Below are positions 1 through 8,693 of a stretch of DNA of 33,253 bases, in pieces. The notes below the pieces were generated by a model. That model saw only the letters and a program-made list of their open reading frames with translations, had not been told where the DNA came from and did no database searches. Within the stretch, counting starts at the first letter, position 1; every line of letters starts with the position of its first letter. The stretch lies in assembly GCA_018609755.1 (NCBI GenBank), contig JAHENZ010000153.1, positions 1 to 33,253 on the forward strand, written 5' to 3'. The position numbers were made by a program, and so were the translations under genes. The DNA comes from Salinivenus sp. (GTDB lineage: Bacteria; Bacteroidota; Rhodothermia; Rhodothermales; Salinibacteraceae).

Positions 1-423
1 CCTACGTCGAGAAATATTCTTGGCGAAGCTGCTCGCTTCTGGGAGGCTCCTCAATTACACTCGGAGCGACCTGCCTGGGGAATTTTGAGATCGTTTGGGA
101 TTCCAAGACACCAAAATGACGTGTAACAGACCACTAGTGGTGCGTCAAGTTTTCCATGTCGAGTAGAGCCCCGATCAATGAATGGTATTCAGGCCGTTGA
201 AGTGACATTCAAGCGGGCGTATTCAATTCGGCACCCGACACCTTCGGCTTGACTGACCACTAGCGGGGAAACCGTACGGCAATTGAGCAGGAACGGCCTT
301 CGGAAACATCTTCGCGGATCGGTAGCTCCCATCCCGTTTTCACGAATCCCCCCTTCAATAATTAGGGAGGAGACGCTCACTGGTAGGAAAAGGGGTTTCG
401 GGGAGACCGGAGGGCAGTCACGA
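1..423. other. Intergenic stretch without a recognised gene
   Basis: No ORF here has convincing protein character; the short frames look like chance readings. The stretch contains the perfect 12-bp palindrome ACCACTAGTGGT near 130-142, and a related GACCACTAG near 254-263. It lies downstream of the minus-strand protease gene. I see no convincing terminator with a T-tract; CCTCCC and GGGGGG on the minus strand around 345-375 could form only a weak hairpin. Confidence 0.5.
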
Positions 424-2133
424 TTACTGCTCACTCAACTCGGCGGCACGCTGGAGCGCCGCGTTGGCATTGACGATGGCGCCGGTGCGGGAGAGGTCGC
501 CAAAGGCAATAGACTCCGAGCCTCCAGGCTTCGTGACCTGAGTGTCAGCGTACGAGGTTGCAGTATCTAGGATAATGTCCCGAACCTGCATTGCGGAGAG
601 GTCCGGGAAGTAGGCCATAATGAGTGCCGCTACGCCCGACACCATCGGGGCCGCCATACTTGTGCCTGAGTTGCGCTCGTATTTGTTTCCAGGCACTGTG
701 GAGTAAATCGCGTGGCCCGGAGCGAACACGTCCACTGTTTCGTCGCCGTAGTTGCTGAAGGGGGCCGCCAGGTTCGACTCTCCCTTCCAGGATGAAGCTC
801 CCACTTCGATCCAACGTTGCGCCTGCCCGCCGTCCAGATACCGTCGGGTCGGAAAGTTGTCCGTCGTATCCACATTGGCCCCGTCGTTGCCCGCGGCGTG
901 CACCATGAGCACGTTCATCGAGTCGGCGTAGCGCACGGCGTCATCCACGACCTCTTTGTACGGAGAATAGCCTTTGCCAAAGCTCATGTTGATTACGTCG
1001 GCACCGTTGTCTACGGCGTAGCGAATGGCGTTGGCTACGTCCTTGTCGCGCTCGTCGCCGTTCGGAACGGTGCGAACCGACATGAGGCGAACCGCGGTCG
1101 CCACGCCTTCGATGCCGATGCCGTTGTTACGGGCAGCCCCCACAATGCCCCCCACGTGTGTGCCGTGCTGCGCGTCGGGGCCGGTCACGTTATTGTTGCC
1201 GTATCCCCGTTCATCTTTGTCGGAGTAGTCATCCCCCACGATGGAGCGCGGGTTGAAGTCCGAGTTGTAGTTGTATTCCACCTTTCGCTCCAGGTGGTCG
1301 TAGTACTCGTAGATGTCCCCCGGACTGAGCTCCTGTTTATAAAAATACTGGAGGATGTCCCGAGCGCGCGTGACTTCTTGGCGGGACGACGAAATGGTAT
1401 CGACGGCGGCACGAGACAGCGAGTCCGTCCCGAGATGTTCGGTGAGGATCTTTTCCGAAAACTGGACGGCATCCCGAGCCTTGCGGACATTCTTGAGTTC
1501 CTGCTGTGCCTGTTTGCGCTTCCGCTGGAATTTGGTCTTCAGGGTTTGGAACCGCTGGTACGCGTCCTGCTGGTCGGAGGGGACGGCTGCAGAGTCCATC
1601 TCGGCAAAGCGCTTACGATACTTTACGTAGAGACGGGTAAGCTCGTACGTGTCCTGATTCACGTTCTTGCCGTTCGGGCCCCCGATGAAATTCCAGCCCT
1701 CCACGTCGTCCACGTAACCGTTTCCGTCGTCGTCTTTGTCGTTGCCGGGCACCTCGTCGTCGTTCGTCCAGGTGGTGACGTTCAGATCCTCATGGTCCAC
1801 GTCGATGCCGGAGTCGATGATGGCGACGACCACAGTGTCCTGCGGCGAGCGGTCCGCGAGCACCGTTTCGTAGGCCGTGCGGGTGGCCATCCCCGGAATG
1901 CGGCCCGATTCTTTATTCAGGTGGAACCAGTCCTGCGGGGCCTTCGCCGGAAGCGCCGCCTCATCGGCAGACGTGCTCGGTTGCGAATCCGTCGATTCCG
2001 TCTGGGTAGTCGGCTCGGATTGCGAGCCCGCCGATTGCTCCGGGGAGGAGGACGTCGTCGTTGGTTGACTGGACGAGCACCCAATCAGGAAAAGGGCGCA
2101 GACGAGGGCAACAGCCGTGTTGGGATACGTCAT
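424..2133 (-). CDS. S8 family (subtilisin-like) serine protease lipoprotein
   Basis: This is a secreted subtilase anchored as a lipoprotein. From the ATG at 2133, a hydrophobic signal peptide ends in a lipobox (LFLIGC, Cys about 19), followed by a Ser/Thr/Gln-rich linker to about residue 58. The catalytic triad is visible: Asp about 107 in AIIDSGIDVDHEDL, His about 323 in AQHGTHVGG, and Ser about 492 in SGTSMAAP, with the oxyanion Asn about 416 in AAGND. An Asp-rich segment (NDKDDDGNGYVDD, about 131-143) resembles a calcium-binding loop. Between the Asp and His motifs lies an insert of roughly 170 residues rich in Lys, Gln and Glu, probably helical or coiled coil. The GTG at 2139 adds only two residues, so the ATG is preferred. 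The gene lies 92 bp downstream of the zinc-ribbon gene on the same strand. The substrate is unknown; a role in envelope protein turnover is inferred. Confidence 0.93.
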   Translation of the reverse strand: MTYPNTAVALVCALFLIGCSSSQPTTTSSSPEQSAGSQSEPTTQTESTDSQPSTSADEAALPAKAPQDWFHLNKESGRIPGMATRTAYETVLADRSPQDTVVVAIIDSGIDVDHEDLNVTTWTNDDEVPGNDKDDDGNGYVDDVEGWNFIGGPNGKNVNQDTYELTRLYVKYRKRFAEMDSAAVPSDQQDAYQRFQTLKTKFQRKRKQAQQELKNVRKARDAVQFSEKILTEHLGTDSLSRAAVDTISSSRQEVTRARDILQYFYKQELSPGDIYEYYDHLERKVEYNYNSDFNPRSIVGDDYSDKDERGYGNNNVTGPDAQHGTHVGGIVGAARNNGIGIEGVATAVRLMSVRTVPNGDERDKDVANAIRYAVDNGADVINMSFGKGYSPYKEVVDDAVRYADSMNVLMVHAAGNDGANVDTTDNFPTRRYLDGGQAQRWIEVGASSWKGESNLAAPFSNYGDETVDVFAPGHAIYSTVPGNKYERNSGTSMAAPMVSGVAALIMAYFPDLSAMQVRDIILDTATSYADTQVTKPGGSESIAFGDLSRTGAIVNANAALQRAAELSEQ

Positions 2134-2225
2134 GAACACAGAAAGTACGTTCGCGAGAGACAGGAATCAGGCCACGGGCCACCGAGGAGTTCCACACGTC
2201 CGTTTTTCTCCAACGTTGCGGGGCG

Positions 2226-2798
2226 CTACGCAAGCACCGGGCCCTGTGGGTTGCTTTTCAATTCGGGCGGAAGTCCAAAGTACTCGTCCCGGAAGCCGCC
2301 AAGCTCGTCGAGAGTTTCGTTCGAAAGACGCTGCACGAGATCATCCACGGCAGTACCACCAATCATGAGCGGGAGGTGGGTTAGCAGTAAATCGTCTCCT
2401 TGACAGTGGGCGAGAATCTGATACTCCTCCAACTCCTGCTTCGGGGTGTCGTGCACGATGCAGTGTTCGGTCCAGCGGGTCGGGTCGAGAGCGTCCCGGT
2501 CGAGGAGGGCCGCGGTACGCTGGGGAAGGTCGACGTGTTTATCCAGATAGGCCGTGCAGCGTCGTTTCGATTCCGAGGAAAAGGATTGGCTTAGCGTTGT
2601 GTGGCAGTCGAGACAAAGTGCATATCCGAAGACCGTTTCTTGCACGTCGTATGCCGCGAAGGAGTGATAGCCCTTTTCGATTACGTACTGGGTATCGTCT
2701 TCGAGCAGCGACCGGTCGCAGGCAAGGCACGTCTCGAAGGGGGCCTCCGTATCCTCAGCGTAGAAGGAGGGGGGGATGGGAACCCGTTGGGGAAGCAC
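2226..2798 (-). CDS. Hypothetical protein with paired CxxC (zinc-ribbon-like) motifs
   Basis: I do not recognise a named family. The 190-residue protein has two CxxC pairs, CLAC at about 24-27 and CLDC at about 62-65, spaced as in a zinc ribbon or zinc-binding knuckle. The rest is acidic and soluble-looking, without a signal peptide or membrane segment. A GTG at 2798 opens the frame; no internal Met gives a better start, so the N-terminus is uncertain. It precedes the S8 protease on the same strand with an 86-92 bp gap, so co-transcription is possible. The coding character is good, with acidic composition like its neighbours, but the function is not predictable. Confidence 0.7.
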   Translation of the reverse strand: MLPQRVPIPPSFYAEDTEAPFETCLACDRSLLEDDTQYVIEKGYHSFAAYDVQETVFGYALCLDCHTTLSQSFSSESKRRCTAYLDKHVDLPQRTAALLDRDALDPTRWTEHCIVHDTPKQELEEYQILAHCQGDDLLLTHLPLMIGGTAVDDLVQRLSNETLDELGGFRDEYFGLPPELKSNPQGPVLA

Positions 2799-3406
2799 AG
2801 AGAGGAAAGGGACGGTTCAGAGAAACCATTGAAGTAATCGAAAATCGTGCGCCTCCTTGTAAATATGATTCCCTTGAAAGTTCGGCATCTCCCGAGTCGG
2901 CGCCTCTCGGCAATTCATCGGTTCGCACTGTGCTGGGACGACATCCCGTGTCAGTCTGGAACCCCGAGATGAGAATTTCTGGAACTACACCTTTATTTCA
3001 TGTTGACATTTGTAACACGAGATGTAAGATTATAGTCCTAGTGACCTTGCACAACTACGCTGTCGATTTCGAGCGTCGGTCCCCTGACGCCACGATCGTC
3101 AGCGTTTGCTGGCAGCGGTCGATCCCGAGCATATTCCGCGGAGGAGATACAGACGGAACCAGCGTCACGATCTCTACGATTTCTCACGTTTCAGTTGTGC
3201 AAGTCCACTAACAGCAAAAGTTTCCGGCATTTCCGTTTCTCCCTGCCGGTTCAATGTAGTGCCAACTCTTGGGGTGGGATCCGACTTTTGTATGGTGTTT
3301 GCCGTCCAAAACGGCGTCCCGGGGTCATTTTCTTCTTCTCAAGAGGGGGCATCCGTTCACGAGTGGATTGCATCGCATGACCATTTCGAACAATTCTCCT
3401 TCTGCG
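2799..3406. other. Long intergenic region carrying a MITE-like insertion
   Basis: This 600-bp stretch separates the minus-strand zinc-ribbon gene from the plus-strand lipoprotein operon, so it should hold divergent promoters. No convincing ORF is present; the frames that cross it translate the inverted repeats of the element at 3040-3209 or run into the real gene downstream. The part before 3040 is comparatively A+T rich. No sigma-factor site could be assigned with confidence. Confidence 0.6.
3040..3209. mobile_element. MITE-like element with terminal inverted repeats (long copy)
   Basis: The left end AGTGACCTTGCACAACT (3040-3056) and the right end AGTTGTGCAAGTCCACT (3193-3209) are inverted repeats matching at 15 of 17 positions. 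CTA occurs on both sides (3038-3040 and 3208-3210) and could be a target-site duplication, although it overlaps the repeat ends as drawn. The roughly 170-bp body encodes no transposase. A related shorter copy lies at 27939-27995. The heptamer CGATTTC occurs inside both ends (3064-3070 and 3177-3183). TA-containing targets are usual for IS5-like elements, but the family assignment is a guess. Confidence 0.7.
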
Positions 3407-4948
3407 ATGCCTCGGTTTCGATTGCTTCTCATCGGCTCATTTCTCGGGGCTCTCTTTCTGCTTTGGGGATGCACGGCGTCGAAGACGGTGACGGAGACGC
3501 AGATGCACCTGCGCGGAGTGGAGAATTATCGGTCCGTGGACGTTAAGTCGATGTCGACTCTTCTCAATGAGTACCGGAAGACGGATGAGGATGAGGTGCT
3601 GTACGAGCTGGAAAGTGGGATGCTGCATCATTATCGGGGGAACTGGAAGACGAGCAGCAAGCACTTCCAGCGGGCCGACCGGGCGATCGAACGGCAGTAT
3701 ACGAAAGACATCTCCAAGAACCTGAAGTCTTTTCTCGTCAATGATTTGCAGCTTCCGTACGAGGGGGAGCCGTACGAAAGCATCTATCTCACCACGTTTA
3801 ACTGCCTAAATTACCTGCACAAGGGAGATACGCAGGGGGCTCTGGTAGAGATGCGGCGCATCAGTCACAAGCTGGAGCTGCTGAATGATCGCTACAAGGG
3901 GCTCGCCCAGTCTTTGATGAGTCGAGATACGGCTGTTACCGCAGTGAAGAAGGCTGACGAGGAGATGGAGGGGGTGGAGCTCTTGTCGAGAGGGGAGACG
4001 CCTCCGGAAATTCGCCAACACAGTGCTCTTGGACGATTTCTCACGACCGTGTTGCATGGACGGACGGGGGCTCCCGACGACGCCCACATTGAGCTACAGA
4101 AGCTTCGGACGGCCCTTGAGGATCAGGGGCAGTTGAATTTTCTCACGGAGATTGCTCGTGCCACCGGAAGCCCACGCACGACTAGTAAGGGTGCTCTTTC
4201 TCCCACCTGGGGACAAGACGAGTGGGCTGCTTCGGACATTTTGTCGTCGCTCTTCGAGATGCAGTATCCCTTTTTGGAGGAGATGGCCGGCGAGGAGAGA
4301 GCAACTGAGACGAAGGAGGCCTCGGCCGTGTCGGTGCCCGCCCCCAGCCAGCTTACGGAGGGGGAGAGGTACAATGCGGTATTTCTTGCCTTTACCGGGA
4401 GGGCGCCGGTCAAAGAGCAGAAATCCTTTCACATCCCCGTACCTTTGGAGGAAGAAGTCGTCCAATTGCACTTTGCGGTACCAATCCTGAAAACGCAGGA
4501 GTCGCAGGTGGATCGGGTCCGAGCCGTTACGGCCGGAGATACGCTGCGCGTTCCGATGGTCGAAGACATGCAGGCAGTGGCCCACGAAATGTTTGAAACG
4601 AAAAAACCTCTGATATACACCCGGGCAGTGATTCGTGCTTTTCTGAAGATGGGGGCGACCGAGGGAGCACAGGAGCTGGCCGAAGACGAAATTGGAGAGA
4701 CGGCCGGATTTCTTGCCAAGCAGGCCGGAAACCTCATGAGCTATCAGGCCGCGCAAGCCGACACGCGCGGATGGCAGACCATGCCCGGCTACGCTCACGC
4801 CGTGGCAGCCAAGCTGCCGGAGGGAGAGCATCAGGTTCAGTTCGAGTACCTTTCCGAGCGCGGCCGCGTGCTGAAGCGACGGACGCGAGCCGTGCGCGTG
4901 CGCGAAGGATCGGATCTCGCCCTCGCGGAGTCCATCTATCTGAAATAG
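3407..4948 (+). CDS. COG3014-type lipoprotein, first gene of an LpoB-linked operon
   Basis: This is a predicted envelope lipoprotein of about 513 residues. From ATG 3407 the signal peptide MPRFRLLLIGSFLGALFLLWGC ends in a lipobox Cys at 22. An in-frame ATG at 3377 would add ten polar residues and is the main alternative. The N-terminal half is helix-rich and TPR-like (chain lengths, YRG and LEL segments); the C-terminal half looks more like beta structure and ends with a hydrophobic-polar alternation. Overall organisation and context match the COG3014 proteins that occur beside LPP20-family and LpoB-family lipoproteins; I base the name partly on this context. LPP20 follows after 18 bp, so the three genes are probably one operon. 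The molecular function is unknown; a role in cell-wall synthesis control is inferred from the neighbours. Confidence 0.8.
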   Translation: MPRFRLLLIGSFLGALFLLWGCTASKTVTETQMHLRGVENYRSVDVKSMSTLLNEYRKTDEDEVLYELESGMLHHYRGNWKTSSKHFQRADRAIERQYTKDISKNLKSFLVNDLQLPYEGEPYESIYLTTFNCLNYLHKGDTQGALVEMRRISHKLELLNDRYKGLAQSLMSRDTAVTAVKKADEEMEGVELLSRGETPPEIRQHSALGRFLTTVLHGRTGAPDDAHIELQKLRTALEDQGQLNFLTEIARATGSPRTTSKGALSPTWGQDEWAASDILSSLFEMQYPFLEEMAGEERATETKEASAVSVPAPSQLTEGERYNAVFLAFTGRAPVKEQKSFHIPVPLEEEVVQLHFAVPILKTQESQVDRVRAVTAGDTLRVPMVEDMQAVAHEMFETKKPLIYTRAVIRAFLKMGATEGAQELAEDEIGETAGFLAKQAGNLMSYQAAQADTRGWQTMPGYAHAVAAKLPEGEHQVQFEYLSERGRVLKRRTRAVRVREGSDLALAESIYLK

Positions 4949-4966
4949 CACTTCTCCACGTCGTTT

Positions 4967-6031
4967 ATGCATCGTATCGCCATTCACTCGCGTCTCTACG
5001 TCTTCGTTCTTTTGGGGGGGATTGTCGTTGGGTTCATGGGCTGCTCGGGCGGAGCGACAGCTCAACAAAACGGCTCGTCGCCGCCGGAGTGGTTTTTGAC
5101 CCCGGATGAGGCGTACAGCGAAAGCCGGTACCTGACGGCCGTCGCGTCTGCCTCGTCGGCACAGGCGGCACAAGACAAGGCCTTCGGCAATCTGGCCCGA
5201 ATTTTTGAGGCCGACATTCAGGCGAGCCAGGATCTCCGTGAGGACTACCGGGAAGTGCAAGAGGGCGGGGAGGTGACGCAGAGCCGGCAGCAGACGCGCA
5301 TGATTACGCGATCAGACATTCAGTCCAATCAGAAGCTGCTGAACTCAGAGGTTCTGGAGCAAGAGCAGGTGGGCGACACGTACTATGCTCTGGTGGGCAT
5401 GGAACGCCAGGAAACGATCAGCATCTACTCCGAGGAAATTGAGAGCAACCGGAGCGACATCCAAGTCTACCGAGCGTCGGCGCAGGAGACGGACAATCCC
5501 ATCACCCGGCTTGCGTTTCTTCAGAAAGCGCTCGTGCTCGCGAAGGTGAATGATCGGCTGGTGACCCAGCGCAACATTGTGGCCAGCGGGGCCGCGCCAC
5601 GCTCAGCCTCTTCCCCCGTTACGGCATTAGAGAAAGCCGTTCGGGAGGCGCAGGCGGCGTGTCCGGTGGTGGTGAAGACGAGTTCTGACGACATTCCGTC
5701 CTCCATCGTCGACCAGGTGGGAGCCACCCTGGAGACCGCGGGCTTTCGGGTGATTGACCGGCCCGAGGATGCCATTCTGGAGGCCCTCGTGAAGTACGAC
5801 CAACGCCCGGCCCTGGAGAGCCGTGACGAAGAGTTTCTGCGTTGGACTCTCGCCATCGAGCTCACCGACCGAACGCTTCAGCAGACCCTCGAAACCTTCA
5901 CCACGGAACAGCGCGCCGGGGCCATGTCGGAGGCGGCGGTCCAGCGGCGTGCCCACAATGAGGCGCGACGAGCCGTCGAAAACGACTTCTCTACGTTTCT
6001 CAACGAGACGCTTCTCAACATCGACCCGTAA
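4967..6031 (+). CDS. LPP20 family lipoprotein
   Basis: A lipoprotein of 354 residues. The signal peptide (MHRIAIHSRLYVFVLLGGIVVGFMGC) has its lipobox Cys at 26, then a short linker and PPEWFLTPDEAYSESRYL, typical of the start of the LPP20 fold. The region about 40-180 has the family pattern of repeated Ala-rich helices (SAQAAQDKAFGNLARIFEADI) followed by YYALVGMERQE. The C-terminal part (about 210-350) is a second domain predicted to be alpha/beta. The first gene of the operon ends 18 bp upstream, and the LpoB-like gene begins within a few bases of the stop codon, so translation may be coupled. The family is named after a Helicobacter lipoprotein; the biochemical role is not established. Context suggests the outer membrane and peptidoglycan synthesis. 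Confidence 0.85.
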   Translation: MHRIAIHSRLYVFVLLGGIVVGFMGCSGGATAQQNGSSPPEWFLTPDEAYSESRYLTAVASASSAQAAQDKAFGNLARIFEADIQASQDLREDYREVQEGGEVTQSRQQTRMITRSDIQSNQKLLNSEVLEQEQVGDTYYALVGMERQETISIYSEEIESNRSDIQVYRASAQETDNPITRLAFLQKALVLAKVNDRLVTQRNIVASGAAPRSASSPVTALEKAVREAQAACPVVVKTSSDDIPSSIVDQVGATLETAGFRVIDRPEDAILEALVKYDQRPALESRDEEFLRWTLAIELTDRTLQQTLETFTTEQRAGAMSEAAVQRRAHNEARRAVENDFSTFLNETLLNIDP

Positions 6032-6043
6032 GTGGACCTACTC

Positions 6044-6676
6044 ATGATGAAATCTAACACCATGCTTCGTAGTCTTCGTGTCTCCTCTCTTTTTGTCTTT
6101 GCCCTCTGTTTTCTGGTGGCCTGCGGGCCTTCGCGCGAGGTTAGTCGCGAGGATCCAAACACGCAAACAGATCTCTCTGGTCGCTGGAACGAGACCGACG
6201 CCAAGATGGTGGCCGACGAGATGATCGGCGGAATGCTCGAGAGCGCGTGGCTGCAGCGCTGGAATCAGAATCACGACGATCGTCCGACGTTGATCATCGG
6301 TCCCATCCGCAATAAGACGATGCAGCACATCGACGAGGAGATCTTTATCAAGGACATTGAGCGCAACCTCGTGAACTCCGGGAGGGTCCGCTTCGTGGCG
6401 GCGGCCGACGAACGGGAGGCGCTCCGTGCGGAGCGATCCGACCAGCAGACGCACGCGACGATGGAGTCGGCGGCGCAAATGGCGCAGGAGATCGGGGCCG
6501 ACTTTATGGTGTACGGCACCATCAGCTCAAACGTCCAGGAAAATCTGGAAGGGGATAAAGCCAGCATGTTTTACACGGTCAATCTGGAACTGCTGAACAT
6601 TGAGTCCAACGTGAAGGCCTGGCTGAACGAAAAGGAGATCAAGAAGATTGTGGAGCGAAGCAAGGTAAGCATGTAG
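6044..6676 (+). CDS. LpoB-like penicillin-binding protein activator lipoprotein
   Basis: LpoB is an outer-membrane lipoprotein that in Enterobacteria stimulates the bifunctional synthase PBP1b. This protein (about 210 residues) has a signal peptide with a lipobox Cys at 27 (FALCFLVAC), then a family-typical core: RPTLIIGPIRNKTMQHIDEE, then NSGRVRFV, then AQEIGADFMVYGTISS, and the terminal beta strands FYTVNLELLNIESN. Start options are ATG 6044, 6047 or 6062; a GTG at 6032 is less likely. It lacks the long disordered linker seen in E. coli LpoB, so how it would span the periplasm is open. It is the third gene of the lipoprotein operon. A terminator at 6721-6763 follows 45 bp downstream and may serve it in part. 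Confidence 0.88.
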   Translation: MMKSNTMLRSLRVSSLFVFALCFLVACGPSREVSREDPNTQTDLSGRWNETDAKMVADEMIGGMLESAWLQRWNQNHDDRPTLIIGPIRNKTMQHIDEEIFIKDIERNLVNSGRVRFVAAADEREALRAERSDQQTHATMESAAQMAQEIGADFMVYGTISSNVQENLEGDKASMFYTVNLELLNIESNVKAWLNEKEIKKIVERSKVSM

Positions 6677-6720
6677 TGTGTGTCACTACTCCAACCATCC
6701 GGCGGACACAGCCCCCTACG

Positions 6721-6763
6721 AAAAAGAAAAAGGGGACGGCATGAAGACCATGCCGCCCCCTTT
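6721..6763 (-). terminator. Rho-independent terminator of aspS
   Basis: Stem GGGGACGGCATG (6732-6743) pairs with CATGCCGCCCCC (6749-6760) across a 5-nt loop. The single mismatch on the plus strand becomes a G-U pair in minus-strand RNA. The minus-strand transcript then runs into TTTTTCTTTTT, which is the complement of the A-tract at 6721-6731. It lies 40 bp past the aspS stop codon. On the plus strand only a short T run follows, so use by the lipoprotein operon would be weaker. Confidence 0.85.
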
Positions 6764-6803
6764 CTGTAAGGGAGCGTTCTGCAAAGGGGGAGCTACGGCT
6801 GGA

Positions 6804-8693
6804 TTAGGAGGCCAGCCGGCTGCGATGGGCGACCTGTGCGGGCGGCTCCACCTCCGGCGGAAGGTCGAGCTGGATGTGAAGGGCCTCCAGCTGCTCCGGG
6901 TCGACCCAGTCGGGCGACTTCACCATCGGTTCCTGCCCGCTCTGGTTTTTGGGGAAGGCGATGACGTCGCGGAGCGAGTTGGCCCCGGCCAGCAGCATCA
7001 CCAGGCGGTCGAGCCCGAGGGCGATGCCCCCGTGGGGCGGAGCGCCGTGTCGGAAGGCGTCCAGCAGGAATCCAAACCGCTCCTGTGCTTCTTCGGGGGC
7101 GATGCCGAGGAGGTCGAACATCTGCTCCTGCGTCTCACGGTTGTGGATTCGGATCGAGCCTCCGCCGATCTCGTTGCCGTTGAGCACGAGGTCGTAGGCG
7201 CGGGCCTCGACGTCCTCTGGATGGTCCTCCAGTCGGTCCAAGTGCTCCGGCTTCGGAGCGGTGAAGGGGTGGTGCATCGAGACGTAGCGCCCGGCGTCCT
7301 CGTCGTATTCCACGAGCGGGAAGTCGGTAATCCAGACGAACTGGTCCGGCCCCTCGCCCGGGTCGGGGCGCAGGCCGAGCTTTTCGCCGAGGTAGAGTCG
7401 GAGTTGCCCGGCCTGATGATAGACGGTGGGCGCCTGGCCCGCGAGGACGAGCATGAGGTCGCCGGTGTCAGCCCCAATTTGTTCGGCGGCGGCCTGGCCG
7501 TACTCCTTCGGCATGGCGTCGGTGCTCAGGTTCTGCTCCATTTCGGAGCCGTCGGACGGGAACTGGAAGTAGATGAGCCCGGCGGCGCCAATTTCTTCCG
7601 TCACGTGCTCTTCGAGGCGGTCCATGGCGGCGCGGCCCGTGTCACCCGCGTCCGGCACCCGGATCGCAAGGATGTGGCCGCCGTCGTCCACGATGGACTC
7701 GAACACCCGAAATCCGCTGCCCGCGAAGGCGTCCGACACGTCATTGAGCTCAAGGTCGAAGCGGAGGTCCGGCTTGTCGGTCCCGTAGGTGCGCAGCGCC
7801 TCGTCGTAGCTCATGCGAGGGAAGGGCGTGTCCAGGGTCGTGTCCTCCAGGTCGGCCCAGAGGTCGGCCATGAGGCCCTCGGTCAGGTCGTAGACCTGCT
7901 CCTCCGTCGCGAACGTCATCTCCACGTCAATCTGCGTGAATTCCGGCTGGCGGTCGGCCCGCAGGTCCTCGTCGCGAAAGCACTTTACGATCTGGAAGTA
8001 GCGGTCCATGCCCCCCACCATCAGCAGCTGCTTGTAGGTCTGGGGCGACTGCGGCAGGGCGTAGAAACGGCCCGGCTGCAGGCGGCTGGGGACGAGGAAG
8101 TCGCGGGCTCCTTCCGGCGTCGACTTCATGAGCACCGGCGTTTCGACCTCCACGAAGTCGTTCTGGTTGAAGTACTGCCGGGTCGTCTGGTAGAGGTCGT
8201 GGCGCAGGATGAGGTTCTCCTGAAGCGCCGGACGTCGGAGGTCCAGGTAGCGGTGCTTGAGGCGCACGTCCTCGCCCGTGTCCATTTGCCGTTCCTCGTG
8301 CGCACTGACGAGGAAGGGGGGCGTCTCGGCCGTGTTGAGTACGTTCAATTCCTGCACCTTCACCTCAATCTGCCCGGTGGCCAGATCGGGATTCACCATC
8401 TCCTCGCCCCGAGGGCGAACGACGCCACGGATGCTGATCACGTCTTCGCGGCGCAGGCGGCCCGCGGCCTCGTAGGCCTCCTCGTTGTCCTGGGGCGAAA
8501 AGACGACCTGCGTGAGGCCGTACCGGTCGCGCAAGTCGATGAAGATGAGGCCGCCGTGGTCGCGGCGGGTGTCGACCCAGCCCTTGAGGGTCACTTGCTC
8601 ATCCTCGTGGTCGGACCGCAGGTCGCCACACGTGTGAGAGCGGGACCCGTGGGTGTCGGGGGAAATGAGATCGGCGCGGGGTTGCTCGGCCAT
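6804..8693 (-). CDS. aspS: Aspartyl-tRNA synthetase
   Basis: A class II aminoacyl-tRNA synthetase charging tRNA-Asp, cytoplasmic, about 629 residues. The start at ATG 8693 (MAEQPRADLISPD) is chosen because the bacterial AspRS anticodon-binding OB fold begins soon after (RSHTCGDLR, VTLKGWVDTRRDHGGLIFIDLRDRYG); upstream in-frame residues look non-coding. Class II motif 2 is seen in CFRDEDLRADRQPEFTQIDVEM and motif 3 in GIALGLDRLVMLLAG. A GAD-type insertion domain lies between them, as in bacterial enzymes. The protein is somewhat longer than E. coli AspRS (590), mainly at both termini and through acidic loops, as expected for a salt-in halophile. It stands alone on the minus strand with its own terminator. 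Whether it is discriminating cannot be decided here. Confidence 0.98.
   Translation of the reverse strand: MAEQPRADLISPDTHGSRSHTCGDLRSDHEDEQVTLKGWVDTRRDHGGLIFIDLRDRYGLTQVVFSPQDNEEAYEAAGRLRREDVISIRGVVRPRGEEMVNPDLATGQIEVKVQELNVLNTAETPPFLVSAHEERQMDTGEDVRLKHRYLDLRRPALQENLILRHDLYQTTRQYFNQNDFVEVETPVLMKSTPEGARDFLVPSRLQPGRFYALPQSPQTYKQLLMVGGMDRYFQIVKCFRDEDLRADRQPEFTQIDVEMTFATEEQVYDLTEGLMADLWADLEDTTLDTPFPRMSYDEALRTYGTDKPDLRFDLELNDVSDAFAGSGFRVFESIVDDGGHILAIRVPDAGDTGRAAMDRLEEHVTEEIGAAGLIYFQFPSDGSEMEQNLSTDAMPKEYGQAAAEQIGADTGDLMLVLAGQAPTVYHQAGQLRLYLGEKLGLRPDPGEGPDQFVWITDFPLVEYDEDAGRYVSMHHPFTAPKPEHLDRLEDHPEDVEARAYDLVLNGNEIGGGSIRIHNRETQEQMFDLLGIAPEEAQERFGFLLDAFRHGAPPHGGIALGLDRLVMLLAGANSLRDVIAFPKNQSGQEPMVKSPDWVDPEQLEALHIQLDLPPEVEPPAQVAHRSRLAS

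Noticed and set aside
817-2403. Plus-strand ORF of 528 codons
   Set aside because: Antisense to the S8 protease gene; its translation is Val/Arg/His-rich and has no recognisable motif.
3106-3546. Plus-strand ORF running from the MITE-like element into the lipoprotein gene
   Set aside because: It translates the right inverted repeat and then an alternative frame of the real lipoprotein gene. The shared peptide FSRFSCAS with the frame at 27901 only reflects the repeated DNA.
4094-5260. Minus-strand ORF of 388 codons
   Set aside because: Shadow of the COG3014-type and LPP20-type lipoprotein genes on the plus strand.
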